Positions 1-8,889 of a stretch of DNA of 64,000 nucleotides are shown here, in pieces. The position numbers and the translations under genes were made by a program. Under the pieces are notes generated by a model, which saw only the letters and a list, made by a program, of their open reading frames with translations, was not told where the DNA came from and ran no database searches. This DNA is from Pantoea allii. Its GTDB lineage: Bacteria > Pseudomonadota > Gammaproteobacteria > Enterobacterales > Enterobacteriaceae. Numbering within the stretch: position 1 is the stretch's first letter; each line of letters begins with the position of its first letter. Location: contig NZ_NTMH01000011.1 of assembly GCF_002307475.1 (NCBI RefSeq), positions 364,385 to 428,384 on the forward strand, in the 5' to 3' direction.

Positions 1-792
1 CGCCACCAGGGCGGTAGCCGCGTTAGGCAACGGCACCTGAGGCAGAGGCAAATCACTCAGCTCGCCTTGCGCATCGCGCAGTGACCAGCTTTCTGCCTGC
101 TGCCGGTACTGCCAGTCGCGCCCGTGCTGCATTAACACCGCGCCTTTTTCACGGGCGACTTCAGCAATGGTGGCGGGCATATCCGGTTCACCGACGACCG
201 CCGGTTTAGCCTGGCGGAAGACACCGGCTTTTTCCCGACCAATACTGTTACGATCCGGGCCAAGCCAGTCGGTGTGGTCCAGCGCAATACTGGTAATGAC
301 CGCGACGTCCGCATCGACAATGTTGGTCGCATCCAGCCGACCGCCCAGCCCGACTTCCAGAATGACCACATCCAGCTTTGCCTGCCTAAACAGGTTAAGC
401 GCCGACAGCGTGCCAAATTCAAAATAGGTCAAAGAAATCGTACCGCGACCCGCTTCAATGTCGGCGAAACTGGCGCTGTGTTGGGCTTCACTGAGTTCCT
501 GCCCCTGAACCCGGACACGCTCGGTGTAACGCACAAGGTGCGGTGAGCTGTAAACCCCGACCCGATAACCGGCGGCCATCAGTAGGGTTTCCAGAGTGCG
601 ACAGGTGGTGCCTTTGCCATTCGTGCCCGCAACGGTAAACACGAAGGGCGCAGGCTTAAGCAGGTCCAGACGTTGCGCCACCAGGCGAATACGATCCAGG
701 CCCAGTTCTATCGCCTGAGAGTGGAGGTGTTCAAGATAATAAAGCCACGTGGCCAAAGGCGACGTGGCTTGAGGAAGGTGAAGATTGTCCAT
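1..792 (-). CDS. folC: Dihydrofolate synthase / folylpolyglutamate synthase, 3' end outside window
   Basis: FolC adds glutamate to dihydropteroate and then to reduced folates, using ATP in the cytoplasm. The first 264 residues are visible; the rest of this roughly 420-residue family runs off the left edge. The ATP-binding loop GTNGKGTT is at residues 56-63, and SSPHLVRYTERV and ALDHTDWLG, both typical of the Mur-ligase-like folate enzymes, follow. The start is the ATG at 792, giving MDNLHLPQAT. It lies downstream of accD on the same strand, as in E. coli, with a 91-bp gap that holds a GC-rich hairpin. No frameshift is seen in the visible part. Confidence 0.95.
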   Translation of the reverse strand, partial: MDNLHLPQATSPLATWLYYLEHLHSQAIELGLDRIRLVAQRLDLLKPAPFVFTVAGTNGKGTTCRTLETLLMAAGYRVGVYSSPHLVRYTERVRVQGQELSEAQHSASFADIEAGRGTISLTYFEFGTLSALNLFRQAKLDVVILEVGLGGRLDATNIVDADVAVITSIALDHTDWLGPDRNSIGREKAGVFRQAKPAVVGEPDMPATIAEVAREKGAVLMQHGRDWQYRQQAESWSLRDAQGELSDLPLPQVPLPNAATALVA

Positions 793-851
793 ATGTCCCG
801 TTTTGCAAATTTATACCCGGTGAAAGCCGCAAGGTATACGGTGCATTGGTG

Positions 852-874
852 GAAGGCGCGACCCGCGCGCCTTC
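852..874 (-). other. GC-rich hairpin between accD and folC
   Basis: Nine-base arms GAAGGCGCG (852-860) and CGCGCCTTC (866-874) flank a 5-base loop. No T-run follows on either strand, so this is not a standard intrinsic terminator. It may slow or attenuate transcription from accD into folC, or stabilise an mRNA end. Confidence 0.5.
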
Positions 875-883
875 GGTCTCCTG

Positions 884-1798
884 TCAGGCCTCGTTGCTCT
901 CCGGGTCGGTCGTCGCAGGTGCGAACGCTTCACCGTCGTGCAGCGGTGCTGGCAGATTCATCATTTTTGCCAGCAGACTCGCCAGTTTATAGCGCATTTC
1001 AGGACGACGAATGATCATATCAATCGCCCCTTTCTCAATCAGAAACTCACTACGCTGGAAGCCCGGCGGCAGTTTTTCACGCACGGTCTGCTCAATCACG
1101 CGCGGACCGGCAAAGCCGATCAGGGCTTTAGGTTCGGCGATATTCAGATCGCCCAGCATCGCGAAGCTGGCAGAGACGCCGCCCATGGTTGGATCGGTGA
1201 GGACCGAAATATACGGCAAACCCCGCTCCTGCATTTTCGCCAGCGCGGCGCTGGTTTTGGCCATTTGCATCAGCGACATTAACGCTTCCTGCATACGCGC
1301 CCCGCCACTGGCAGAGAAGCAGATCATCGGGCAGTTATCTTCCAGCGCCTGCTCCACCGCCCGCACGAAACGTGCGCCAACCACAGAACCCATTGACCCG
1401 CCCATAAAGGCGAATTCAAAGGCGGCTGCCACAACCGGCATACCGTGCAGCTGACCTTTCATCACAATCAGCGCATCTTTTTCATCCGTGGCTTTCTGTG
1501 CAGCCACCAGCCGATCTTTATACTTTTTGGAATCCCGGAACTTCAGCAGGTCCTTGGGTTCCAGTTCGCTGCCCAACTCGACCAGCGTGCCCTGATCGAG
1601 CAGGCTCGCCAGGCGCTCACGGGCGTGCATGCGCATGTGGTGGTCGCACTTAGGGCAGACCTCAAGATTACGCTCCAGCTCGGCACGATAAAGTACCTGG
1701 CCACAGCTGTCGCATTTCGTCCACACTCCTTCCGGAATATTGGCACGACGTGCAGGCGTAATGTTGCTTTTATTAAGAATGCGTTCAATCCAGCTCAT
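884..1798 (-). CDS. accD: Acetyl-CoA carboxylase carboxyltransferase subunit beta
   Basis: AccD is the beta half of the carboxyltransferase that moves CO2 from biotin to acetyl-CoA to make malonyl-CoA, the first committed step of fatty-acid synthesis. The start at 1798 ([10 protein letters not shown]) gives 304 residues, the same length as E. coli AccD, and has an AGAAAGG ribosome site just upstream; the open frame continues 32 residues further up without support. A four-cysteine zinc ribbon is visible at C29, C32, C48 and C51, followed by the crotonase-like carboxyltransferase fold with [11 protein letters not shown] and GGARMQEA. It sits between dedA and folC on the same strand as in E. coli. 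Confidence 0.97.
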   Translation of the reverse strand: MSWIERILNKSNITPARRANIPEGVWTKCDSCGQVLYRAELERNLEVCPKCDHHMRMHARERLASLLDQGTLVELGSELEPKDLLKFRDSKKYKDRLVAAQKATDEKDALIVMKGQLHGMPVVAAAFEFAFMGGSMGSVVGARFVRAVEQALEDNCPMICFSASGGARMQEALMSLMQMAKTSAALAKMQERGLPYISVLTDPTMGGVSASFAMLGDLNIAEPKALIGFAGPRVIEQTVREKLPPGFQRSEFLIEKGAIDMIIRRPEMRYKLASLLAKMMNLPAPLHDGEAFAPATTDPESNEA

Positions 1799-1928
1799 TG
1801 ATGACCTTTCTGTTAAAAACTGACCTGGTCCAGTCGTCTCGATACTGCTGAAAACCGCTTCAGCAGACGGTAAATGTCGCTCATTAAACCACAACCAATT
1901 AAGACTGTGGATAAAAATCTGGTCTTAC

Positions 1929-1953
1929 CCCTGAGCAATGCCGCTGCTCAGGG
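1929..1953 (-). terminator. Possible terminator or hairpin after dedA
   Basis: Arms CCCTGAGCA (1929-1937) and TGCTCAGGG (1945-1953) form a perfect 9-bp stem with a 7-base loop, 7 bp past the dedA stop. On the minus strand a five-T stretch follows only about 12 bases later, so termination strength is uncertain. Confidence 0.5.
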
Positions 1954-1959
1954 TGGATT

Positions 1960-2610
1960 TTACTGCTTAGCCTGGCGGCGATGACGCCAGATTTCAATCA
2001 CACCCGGCAGAATCGATACCACGATGATCCCGAGGATAAGCAGCTTAAGATTTTCCTGCACCACAGGCAAATCGCCAAACAGATAACCCGCATAGGAGAA
2101 CAGCAGCACCCAGGCCAGCGCGCCGGTGACGTTAAACAGCGCGAAGTGGCGATAGGACATGTGCCCCATTCCGGCGACGAAAGGCGCAAAGGTGCGCACG
2201 ATAGGCACGAAGCGGGCCAGAATAATGGTTTTCCCCCCGTGACGGGCATAAAACGCATGGGTTTTATCGAGATAGCTGCGGCGGAAAATCTTTGAGTCTG
2301 GGTTACTGAACAGCCGTTCGCCAAACAGTTTGCCAATGGTGTAGTTCACGGCATCCCCAAGAATAGCGGCAATGACCAACAGCGCCACCATGAGATGCAC
2401 GTTGAGATCGTTACCCGGCAACGCGGCCAGCGCCCCTGCCACGAACAGCAGCGAATCCCCTGGCAAAAACGGCGTCACCACTAATCCCGTTTCGCAGAAC
2501 AAAATCAGGAATAAAATGGCGTAAATCCAGATGCCATACTGCGCTACTAATTCGGCCAGATGCACGTCAATGTGCAGAATAAAATCGACCACAAAATGGA
2601 TGAACTCCAT
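1960..2610 (-). CDS. dedA: DedA family inner-membrane protein
   Basis: A 216-residue polytopic membrane protein of the DedA (SNARE-associated/VTT) family; members are linked to membrane lipid (undecaprenyl phosphate or phospholipid) handling and proton-dependent homeostasis. Several hydrophobic segments are visible (about residues 25-70, 75-95, 145-170, 185-205). The family signature with conserved arginines is present as [17 protein letters not shown], and the acidic residue and proline of [16 protein letters not shown] match the re-entrant loop. E. coli DedA is 219 residues and holds the same place between truA and accD. The exact substrate cannot be read from sequence. Confidence 0.93.
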   Translation of the reverse strand: MEFIHFVVDFILHIDVHLAELVAQYGIWIYAILFLILFCETGLVVTPFLPGDSLLFVAGALAALPGNDLNVHLMVALLVIAAILGDAVNYTIGKLFGERLFSNPDSKIFRRSYLDKTHAFYARHGGKTIILARFVPIVRTFAPFVAGMGHMSYRHFALFNVTGALAWVLLFSYAGYLFGDLPVVQENLKLLILGIIVVSILPGVIEIWRHRRQAKQ

Positions 2611-2635
2611 AACGATCCCTTGTACGTAAGGTTAA

Positions 2636-3439
2636 TTAATCCGCGAGGAACAATGGCCCCATCGCCGGCTGTGGTAAAGCAAAATGCGCGGGATAATCCA
2701 CCGCAACCAGATAAAGCCCTTCGGCTTTCGCCGTCGCCGCTGCCAGGGTACGGTCTTTGGCGGCCAGCAGTTCAGCCATCCAGGATTCTGGCTGATTTCC
2801 ACAGCCAATTTCCATCAGACTTCCGACAATATTGCGCACCATATGGTGCACAAAGGCATTCGCTTTGATGTCGACAATCACATAAGGCCCCTGACGCGTG
2901 ACATTAAGGTGCATCACATTGCGCCACGGCGTTCGCGACTGGCACTGCACGGCGCGAAAAGACGTAAAATCATTCTCGCCCAGCAGGCACTGACCGGCAC
3001 GCTGCATCTTTTCCACATCCAGAGGATAGTAAAAGTGCGTCACACCGTTGCCCAGAATCGCCGGACGTAGCCGCTGATTGTAAATCAGATAACGATAGCG
3101 CCGGGCCGTCGCGCTAAAGCGGGCGTGAAAGTCATCCGGCACCGCCTTTACCCAACGCACAGCGATATCATCAGGCAGGTTGGCGTTGACGCCTAACGTC
3201 CAGGCCGCATCGGCACGCGGCGCCACGGTTTCAAAATGCACCACCTGTCCGGTGCCATGGACCCCGGCATCGGTGCGGCCGGCACAGAATACGCTGACCG
3301 GATGGTCAGCCACTTTCGACAGCGCCCGCTCCAGCTTTTCCTGCACGCTGCGCACTTCCTGCTGACGTTGCCAGCCATAGTAACGGCTGCCGTCGTACTC
3401 AATGCCCAGTGCCAGTTTTTTTGTCTGACCTTCTGACAT
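2636..3439 (-). CDS. truA: tRNA pseudouridine(38-40) synthase
   Basis: TruA converts uridines 38, 39 and 40 of the tRNA anticodon arm to pseudouridine. The 267-residue protein carries the family motif GRTDAGVHG, with the catalytic aspartate at residue 57, and the C-terminal FTSFRA and [11 protein letters not shown] blocks typical of TruA. E. coli TruA has 270 residues. Its ATG (3437-3439) overlaps the TGA of usg by one base, so it is probably translated by coupling to usg, as in other enterobacteria where usg and truA form an operon with pdxB. Confidence 0.97.
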   Translation of the reverse strand: MSEGQTKKLALGIEYDGSRYYGWQRQQEVRSVQEKLERALSKVADHPVSVFCAGRTDAGVHGTGQVVHFETVAPRADAAWTLGVNANLPDDIAVRWVKAVPDDFHARFSATARRYRYLIYNQRLRPAILGNGVTHFYYPLDVEKMQRAGQCLLGENDFTSFRAVQCQSRTPWRNVMHLNVTRQGPYVIVDIKANAFVHHMVRNIVGSLMEIGCGNQPESWMAELLAAKDRTLAAATAKAEGLYLVAVDYPAHFALPQPAMGPLFLAD

Positions 3440-4449
3440 CAGTACATGTACTCCTGGACCAGCTTCTCAGCGGTTTTTACGGCCATCAGCGCGCCGCCGA
3501 AACGAACGTTGTCCGCCACTGACCAGAACTGCAACAGCTCCGGAATGCCGTAATCATTACGTACACAGCCGATGCTCATTTCATCGGTGCCGGAGGCATC
3601 CGTGACCGGCGTCGGCACCTCGGCCTCTTCACTCAGACGAATATCGGCCGCCAGTGCCCATTCTGCCCTCGCCTCTTCGGCTGACAGCGGGCGCAGGTTT
3701 TCAATGTGGACAATCTGCGCATTGCCATAAAACACCGGTGCCTGAATGCTGCTGACGGCAACCGGCAACCCGTCGTCCTGTAACACTTTACGCACCTGAT
3801 CGACCAGGCGACGCTCGCTTTCTACGCTGCCTTCGCTGTCCGCCTGCTGCGGCAGAAGGTTAAAAGCCAGCTGGCGACCAAAATGGTGCTCGTCAGCGGG
3901 CACGCCGTTCAGCAAACGTGCACTTTCCCCTGCCAGCGCATCCACGGCCGCTTTGCCGTGCGTGGAGACAGAGATCAGATTCGTCACCTGTAAACGGCCT
4001 AAACCTGCCGCATCGACCAGCGGTTTAATCGCCGTCAGCAGCTGGCTCACCAGATTATCTGCCACGCTGATGATATTGCGATTACGGTAATCCGCCAGCA
4101 CCTGGGGATTGACGTCCGGCACCACCAGCGGCACGTCCGGTGACAGGGCAAACAGCTCACTGCTGTCGATAACCAGGCAGCCTGCACTCGCCGCTTCTTC
4201 TGCATAGCGTTCTGATGCCTCGCGACCGGCAACAAAAAAGGCCAGTTGCGCCTGTGACCAGTCAAACTCCGCCGCGTTTTCGACCCGAACAGAACGGCCT
4301 TCGAAACGTTTAATTTCACCGGCACCGTTATCGCTCGCCAGCAAATACAATTCACCAACCGGGAACTGGCGTTGAGCCAGCAGTTCCAGTACAGCGTTCC
4401 CTACTGCGCCTGTTGCGCCAAGTAGCGCAATATTCCAGCCGTCAGACAT
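3439..4449 (-). CDS. usg: USG-1 protein, aspartate-semialdehyde dehydrogenase homologue without the active-site cysteine
   Basis: A 336-residue protein related to aspartate-beta-semialdehyde dehydrogenase, with the N-terminal dinucleotide-binding motif [14 protein letters not shown]. At the place where true Asd enzymes carry the catalytic cysteine in an N-C-T/S block, this protein reads [14 protein letters not shown], with no cysteine, so catalysis as Asd is unlikely. This matches the Usg-1 family in E. coli, whose role is unknown. It lies between pdxB and truA, 107 bp after pdxB with a terminator-like hairpin between, and overlaps truA by one base. Confidence 0.94.
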   Translation of the reverse strand: MSDGWNIALLGATGAVGNAVLELLAQRQFPVGELYLLASDNGAGEIKRFEGRSVRVENAAEFDWSQAQLAFFVAGREASERYAEEAASAGCLVIDSSELFALSPDVPLVVPDVNPQVLADYRNRNIISVADNLVSQLLTAIKPLVDAAGLGRLQVTNLISVSTHGKAAVDALAGESARLLNGVPADEHHFGRQLAFNLLPQQADSEGSVESERRLVDQVRKVLQDDGLPVAVSSIQAPVFYGNAQIVHIENLRPLSAEEARAEWALAADIRLSEEAEVPTPVTDASGTDEMSIGCVRNDYGIPELLQFWSVADNVRFGGALMAVKTAEKLVQEYMY

Positions 4450-4471
4450 GTTGGTTTACCTCAGACAATGA

Positions 4472-4502
4472 CATAAAAACAGAAGGCGGTGATGTCACCG
4501 CC
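4472..4502 (-). terminator. Terminator or attenuator between pdxB and usg
   Basis: Arms GGCGGTGA (4485-4492) and TCACCGCC (4495-4502) form a perfect stem; read on the minus strand it is followed by TTCTGTTTTT. This is a fair intrinsic terminator and may lower usg-truA expression relative to pdxB. Confidence 0.65.
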
Positions 4503-4556
4503 CGGGGATTCAGAATTATCCCTACCTTCACCCGCCGTTCACGCAGGCGGAACCAA

Positions 4557-5693
4557 TCAGGTTGAGGATAATATGGCGTTAAAGCCCAGTTGAATAAGCA
4601 GATCAGCGGTGGCCTGATCATCACAGTTCACCTGTAATGATGACCATTCACGACGCTCTTCATACTGTTTGCGCAGGCGGTCAAACTCGCCCGGTTTTGC
4701 CGCCACTTTTCGTAGTGGCGCATCATCGCGGCGCACATCATACACCAGATGCACTAACCGTTTCAGCGTTGGCTGATCGAGCGGCCCATTCAGACGGATC
4801 TGGCTGAATTCCGGCGTGGGTAACAGGCTGCCGAGCGGCACCTGCTGCGGTTGCCCAATAAAGTCGCACCAGGCCTCGAAAACCTGGGTAGTGCCGCGCG
4901 CTTTGCCTTCCAGGGTATAACCGGCAATGTGGGCTGTGGCGATATCAACCTTATCCAGCAGTGCCAGGGAGAGATCCGGCTCCGGCTCCCAGACGTCCAG
5001 CACCACGCTCAGATCGTGGCGCATGTTCAGCACTTCCAGCAGCGCGGCATTATCGACTACCGGGCCGCGGCAGGCATTAATCAGAATGGTGTCAGGCTTC
5101 AGGGCCATCAGTCGCGCAGCATCCGCCAGATGCCAGCTCTTGTAAGGGCCAGATTTAAACAGTGGCGTATGAAACGTCAAAATATCGGCCTGCTCAACCA
5201 GCGTATCGAGCGAGTGAAAATCCCCTTCGTCCCCACGGTCAGCCCGGGGTGGATCGCACAGCAGCGTTTTCACGCCCCAGGCTTCCAGGCGTTTCTGCAG
5301 ACGGCTGCCCACGTTACCCACGCCAACAATGCCTACGGTACGATCGCGCAACAGGAAACCGTCGCGTTCAGCCAGCAGCAGCAAGGCAGAAAAAACATAC
5401 TCTACGACGGCGATGGCGTTACAACCGGGTGCGGCCGAGAACGCGATGCCCGCCTGCGCCAGCCAGGCTTCATCGACGTGATCCGTCCCGGCCGTGGCCG
5501 TGCCCACAAACCTGACAGGTTTATCCTGCAGTAACGCCGCGTTAACCTGAGTGACCGATCGCACCATCAGTCCATCAGCGTCGGCTAATTGCGCTTCGGG
5601 TAATGGCCTGCCAGGTACGGCAACCACATCGCCCGTACGGCTAAAGAGTTCACGGGCGTAGGGCATATTTTCATCGACGAGAATTTTCACCAC
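4557..5693 (-). CDS. pdxB: Erythronate-4-phosphate dehydrogenase
   Basis: PdxB oxidises 4-phospho-D-erythronate in the DXP-dependent route to pyridoxal 5'-phosphate. The 378 residues equal the E. coli length. It is a D-2-hydroxyacid dehydrogenase: Rossmann motif [10 protein letters not shown] at residues 121-130, followed by [18 protein letters not shown] and HIAGYT blocks that hold the catalytic Arg, Glu and His. A C-terminal PdxB-specific dimerisation domain (from about residue 285) is present. It is the first gene of the pdxB-usg-truA unit, and its 146-bp upstream region is shared with the divergent DMT transporter gene. Confidence 0.97.
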   Translation of the reverse strand: MVKILVDENMPYARELFSRTGDVVAVPGRPLPEAQLADADGLMVRSVTQVNAALLQDKPVRFVGTATAGTDHVDEAWLAQAGIAFSAAPGCNAIAVVEYVFSALLLLAERDGFLLRDRTVGIVGVGNVGSRLQKRLEAWGVKTLLCDPPRADRGDEGDFHSLDTLVEQADILTFHTPLFKSGPYKSWHLADAARLMALKPDTILINACRGPVVDNAALLEVLNMRHDLSVVLDVWEPEPDLSLALLDKVDIATAHIAGYTLEGKARGTTQVFEAWCDFIGQPQQVPLGSLLPTPEFSQIRLNGPLDQPTLKRLVHLVYDVRRDDAPLRKVAAKPGEFDRLRKQYEERREWSSLQVNCDDQATADLLIQLGFNAILSST

Positions 5694-5839
5694 GGCTTTC
5701 CTGTGTGTTGCATTTAAGGGCGCTATTCTGGCACAAAAGCCCCGCCTTAGCCTAACCTCCCCATGCCGTCGACCATAAGGCTGGCAGAAGCATGTCAGAC
5801 AGGCGTAAACTGCCGCGGGTCTGAGGCTGGAGTCATGCT

Positions 5840-6739
5840 ATGTTTTTTCTGTTTCCGCTGTTTGCGGTATTGATTTGGTCGGTTAACGCTATCGTTAATA
5901 AATTATCGGCGGGGGCAATCGAGCCTGCAGCCATCTCCTTTTATCGCTGGCTACTGGCGTTGCTGGTGTTAACGCCGTTTGTGTTACCCGGCGTGATACG
6001 GCGCTGGCAGGCGATCAGGCCGCACCTCTGGCGTTTGATGGTTCTGGGCCTGCTGGGCATGGCGCTGTATCAAAGTCTGGCTTACTATGCCGCCCACAGC
6101 GTGAGCGCCCTGTTTATGGGCATTATTGCGGCGCTGATTCCGCTGTTAACGGTGTTGCTCAGCGTGCTGGTCCTGCGGATTGCGCCGACGGTGGGCATTC
6201 TGGTGGGCAGCCTGATCTCGTTCTGCGGCTTAATCTGGCTGGTCAGCGCAGGCAACCTTCACCAGCTGCTGAATCACGGTATCGGTGCCGGAGAAGCGAT
6301 GATGCTGGCGGCATCCAGCTGCTATGCGCTTTATGGCGTGATGACAAAACGCTGGTCGATTCCGTTGCCGGTCTGGCAGAGCCTTTACGTGCAAATTGCC
6401 TTTGGCGTTTTGTTGCTGTTACCCGGCTTTTTGATGACGTCAGATGTCTCGCTCACGCCGCGCAATCTTCCCCTGGTGGCCTTTGCCGGGCTGTTTGCCT
6501 CTATTCTTGCGCCCTGGCTGTGGATACATGGCGTTCAAAAGTTAGGGGCCAGCATTACCAGTATTTTTATGAATCTGACACCGGTGTTTACCGCCATCAT
6601 TGCGGTGCTGTTTCTGCATGAACATCTGCACAGCTATCACTGGATTGGCGGCGGTCTGACGCTGGCAGGCGTTCTGCTGGCCCAGCGGCTGCGCAGGCCG
6701 TTAACCGCGCGCAAACCGGTTAACACCGATCCACATTGA
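5840..6739 (+). CDS. DMT superfamily transporter (EamA domains)
   Basis: A 299-residue inner-membrane protein with about ten hydrophobic segments arranged as two EamA repeats (about residues 3-135 and 150-285). Internal features such as FYRWLLALLVL and the repeat ending FLHEHLHSYHWIGGGLTLAGVLLA are typical of drug/metabolite exporters. Such proteins usually export amino acids or other small metabolites; the substrate cannot be told. It is transcribed away from pdxB and its last 20 bases overlap the convergent end of the sensor kinase gene. It is not part of the E. coli backbone at this site. Confidence 0.85.
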   Translation: MFFLFPLFAVLIWSVNAIVNKLSAGAIEPAAISFYRWLLALLVLTPFVLPGVIRRWQAIRPHLWRLMVLGLLGMALYQSLAYYAAHSVSALFMGIIAALIPLLTVLLSVLVLRIAPTVGILVGSLISFCGLIWLVSAGNLHQLLNHGIGAGEAMMLAASSCYALYGVMTKRWSIPLPVWQSLYVQIAFGVLLLLPGFLMTSDVSLTPRNLPLVAFAGLFASILAPWLWIHGVQKLGASITSIFMNLTPVFTAIIAVLFLHEHLHSYHWIGGGLTLAGVLLAQRLRRPLTARKPVNTDPH

Positions 6740-8108
6740 ACTGGACGGTAACCCGTAGCCCGCCCAGTAACGGGCTGCGATCCAGCGTTACGGCAGCGCC
6801 GTGCCAGGCACAAATATCCTGGACCAGCGCCAGCCCAATGCCGGCGCCGGCATGCATAGCGGCATTATCCAGCCGGATAAAAGGCTGCAGCGCTTTTTGC
6901 TGCTCGTCCGGGCTAATCCCCGGCCCCGCGTCTTCAATTTGAAGTGTTCCGCTCTGGAGGCGCGCAGTGATCATCCCTTGAGAAGGGGTATATTTAATCG
7001 CGTTATCCAGCAGGTTGGCACAGAGTTCGCCCAGCAACAGCGCGTCGCCTTTCACCTCACTGTGTTCATCACCCTCATAACCCAGATCAATGTATTTTGC
7101 GCGTGCCGCGGCATAACGGCTAAAGCAGGCCTCGCGGACGATGGCCGCTAAATCCACCCGCGCCATGGGCTTATCTTCCCCGTGACGGGCTTTAATTCGC
7201 GCCAGTTGCAGCAGGCGATCGGTCAGCAGGATGGTGTCATCCAGCGTATGCTGCATGCCCTGCAGGCTTTCGCGCCACTGTTCAGGCCGGTCGCTGTCCA
7301 GCGCCGTGCTGATCTGGGTTTTAAGGATGGTGAGCGGGGTGCGAAGCTGGTGAGCGGCATCGGCGCTGAACCTGTCCTGCCGCGCCAGTAGCCCTCTCAG
7401 TCGCTCAAGGTAGCGATTAAAGGCGATGATGAGCGGCTGTAACTCCGACCACGGCAGGGACGGTAACGGTGTCAGCGCCGCGCCGTTACGGCGCAGCACG
7501 ATGCGTGACAGACGGCGCAGCGGCCGCAATACCCGGCGCAGCATCATGCTCGCCAGTAACAGCGTGATGAATACCAGCGCGCTTTGGCTGAGTAACGCAG
7601 TGCGCATCAGCCCCTGAGCAAATGCCTCACGGGAGTGAATGGTTTCCGCCACCAGCACCAGCGCCATGCCTTCCACGCCCGAGTCACTGACCGGCTGCCA
7701 TAATGCAGCCACCCGAATGCGCTGCTTCTGGTAAAGCCCGTCATAAAAATGCACTAACGCGGGATAGGCTGCAGACATTTCGCTGGTGGCAGGAATCGGG
7801 GGCAGCCCGTCATAGCCCGATAACGTTTTGCCCTGGGGCGAAATCACCTGGTAATACAGGCGGTCATTCATATTGCGCTCAAAGCTGTCGAGCACCACCC
7901 AGGGCACATCCACCTCCAGATGCTGATGACGAACCACCAGCCGCTCGGCGACGGTACGCGCAGAGGCCAGCAGGGAGCGATCGTAGGCCTGATTCGCCGC
8001 CGCCAGGCCGCTCTGATAATGGGTATAAACCGACAGAATCCACAGCAGCACCAGCGGCAGGCCGAGCCACGCCAGCAGCTCACCGCGCAGAGAATGAATC
8101 AGTCGCAT
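6720..8108 (-). CDS. tctE: Sensor histidine kinase of the tricarboxylate system
   Basis: A 462-residue membrane sensor kinase. Hydrophobic segments at about residues 10-30 and 168-188 bracket a periplasmic sensor region of about 140 residues. A HAMP-like linker follows, then the HisKA box with phosphoacceptor H253 (AAHQLRTPLT), and an ATPase domain with N box LLDNAIKYTP, G1 DAGPGIS and G2 GAGIGLALV. It overlaps the upstream regulator gene by 10 bases. The tctCBA genes directly across the divergent promoter make a TctE role (citrate/tricarboxylate sensing) likely; the ligand is inferred from context. Confidence 0.88.
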   Translation of the reverse strand: MRLIHSLRGELLAWLGLPLVLLWILSVYTHYQSGLAAANQAYDRSLLASARTVAERLVVRHQHLEVDVPWVVLDSFERNMNDRLYYQVISPQGKTLSGYDGLPPIPATSEMSAAYPALVHFYDGLYQKQRIRVAALWQPVSDSGVEGMALVLVAETIHSREAFAQGLMRTALLSQSALVFITLLLASMMLRRVLRPLRRLSRIVLRRNGAALTPLPSLPWSELQPLIIAFNRYLERLRGLLARQDRFSADAAHQLRTPLTILKTQISTALDSDRPEQWRESLQGMQHTLDDTILLTDRLLQLARIKARHGEDKPMARVDLAAIVREACFSRYAAARAKYIDLGYEGDEHSEVKGDALLLGELCANLLDNAIKYTPSQGMITARLQSGTLQIEDAGPGISPDEQQKALQPFIRLDNAAMHAGAGIGLALVQDICAWHGAAVTLDRSPLLGGLRVTVQFNVDRC

Positions 8109-8770
8109 GGCAGGGTTTCCAGGCTATAGCCCAGCCCTCGCAGCGTCACAATGCCCACATCACTCCCGGCCAGTTTTTTGCGCACCCGATGGACATACAG
8201 CTCAATGCTTTCCGGGCTGGCCTCGTCCACCAGCGTAAAGGTCTGCTCATAGAGATGCTGCCGCGAGACCGGACGGCCACGGCGCTGCATCAGCGTGGTG
8301 AGCACACTGGACTCACGCGGCGTCAGCGCCAGGGGTTTTTCGTCCAGCAAAAAGTAGCCCTCGCCGTTAAGCTCAAGCTGTCCCAGCGTTTGATTTTGTG
8401 GCGATTGCCCCTGTGAACGCCGCAACAGCGCACGCAGACGCGCATCCAGTTCATCCAGTTCGAAGGGTTTGGTCAGGTAGTCATCGGCACCGGTGTTCAG
8501 GCCGCGCACGCGGTCGTCCAGCGTACTGCGCGCGGTCAGCAGCAGCACTGGCATATTTTGTCCCCGACGGCGCAGCCGCGTTAACAGCTCGATGCCATCC
8601 AGACGCGGCAAAGAGACATCCAGCACCAGCAGCGCATAGTCTTCGCTTTGCAGGCTGTGGTCGGCCGCCACGCCATCGACCACCCAGTCCACGGCAAAGC
8701 CTTTCTGGGTTAACGCTTTCTGTAACCATCGCCCCAGTTCCGCCGTGTCTTCAACCAGTAAGAGACGCAT
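8099..8770 (-). CDS. tctD: OmpR-family response regulator of the tricarboxylate system
   Basis: A 223-residue response regulator: receiver domain with D51 as phosphoacceptor and K101, then a winged-helix OmpR/PhoB-type DNA-binding domain. The ATG at 8770 (MRLLLVEDTA) is preferred over an in-frame GTG five codons upstream, because AAGGA lies six bases before the ATG and the protein then begins exactly at the receiver fold. Salmonella TctD is about the same length. It is divergent from tctC, and tandem 11-bp direct repeats in the gap are plausible binding sites for it. Confidence 0.9.
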   Translation of the reverse strand: MRLLLVEDTAELGRWLQKALTQKGFAVDWVVDGVAADHSLQSEDYALLVLDVSLPRLDGIELLTRLRRRGQNMPVLLLTARSTLDDRVRGLNTGADDYLTKPFELDELDARLRALLRRSQGQSPQNQTLGQLELNGEGYFLLDEKPLALTPRESSVLTTLMQRRGRPVSRQHLYEQTFTLVDEASPESIELYVHRVRKKLAGSDVGIVTLRGLGYSLETLPCD

Positions 8771-8797
8771 ATCACATCCTTTCACTAAACCTTATCA

Positions 8798-8819
8798 ATG
8801 AAAGGTAAATGAAAGGTTA
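8798..8819. promoter_or_regulatory. Tandem 11-bp direct repeats, candidate TctD sites
   Basis: ATGAAAGGTAA (8798-8808) is followed directly by ATGAAAGGTTA (8809-8819). OmpR/PhoB-type regulators bind head-to-tail repeats spaced by one helical turn, so these two boxes in the tctD-tctC gap are good candidates. The binding role is inferred. Confidence 0.55.
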
Positions 8820-8827
8820 CTAATTTA

Positions 8828-8850
8828 ACAATTCAGCAACGCCGAATTGT
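8828..8850. repeat. Inverted repeat upstream of tctC
   Basis: ACAATTC (8828-8834) and GAATTGT (8844-8850) form 7-base arms about 40 bp before the tctC start. It could be an operator or part of the tctC promoter; no clear assignment. Confidence 0.4.
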
Positions 8851-8889
8851 CGGTGGTAATCACACTCTGGAAGAAAGATGGAGCGCACG

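Noticed and set aside
884..1894. Longer AccD with a 32-residue N-terminal extension
   Set aside because: The internal ATG at 1798 has a ribosome site and gives the exact family length.
4851..5534. 227-codon plus-strand frame opposite pdxB
   Set aside because: Antisense to a clear pdxB gene; its composition follows the pdxB codons and it shows no recognisable domain.
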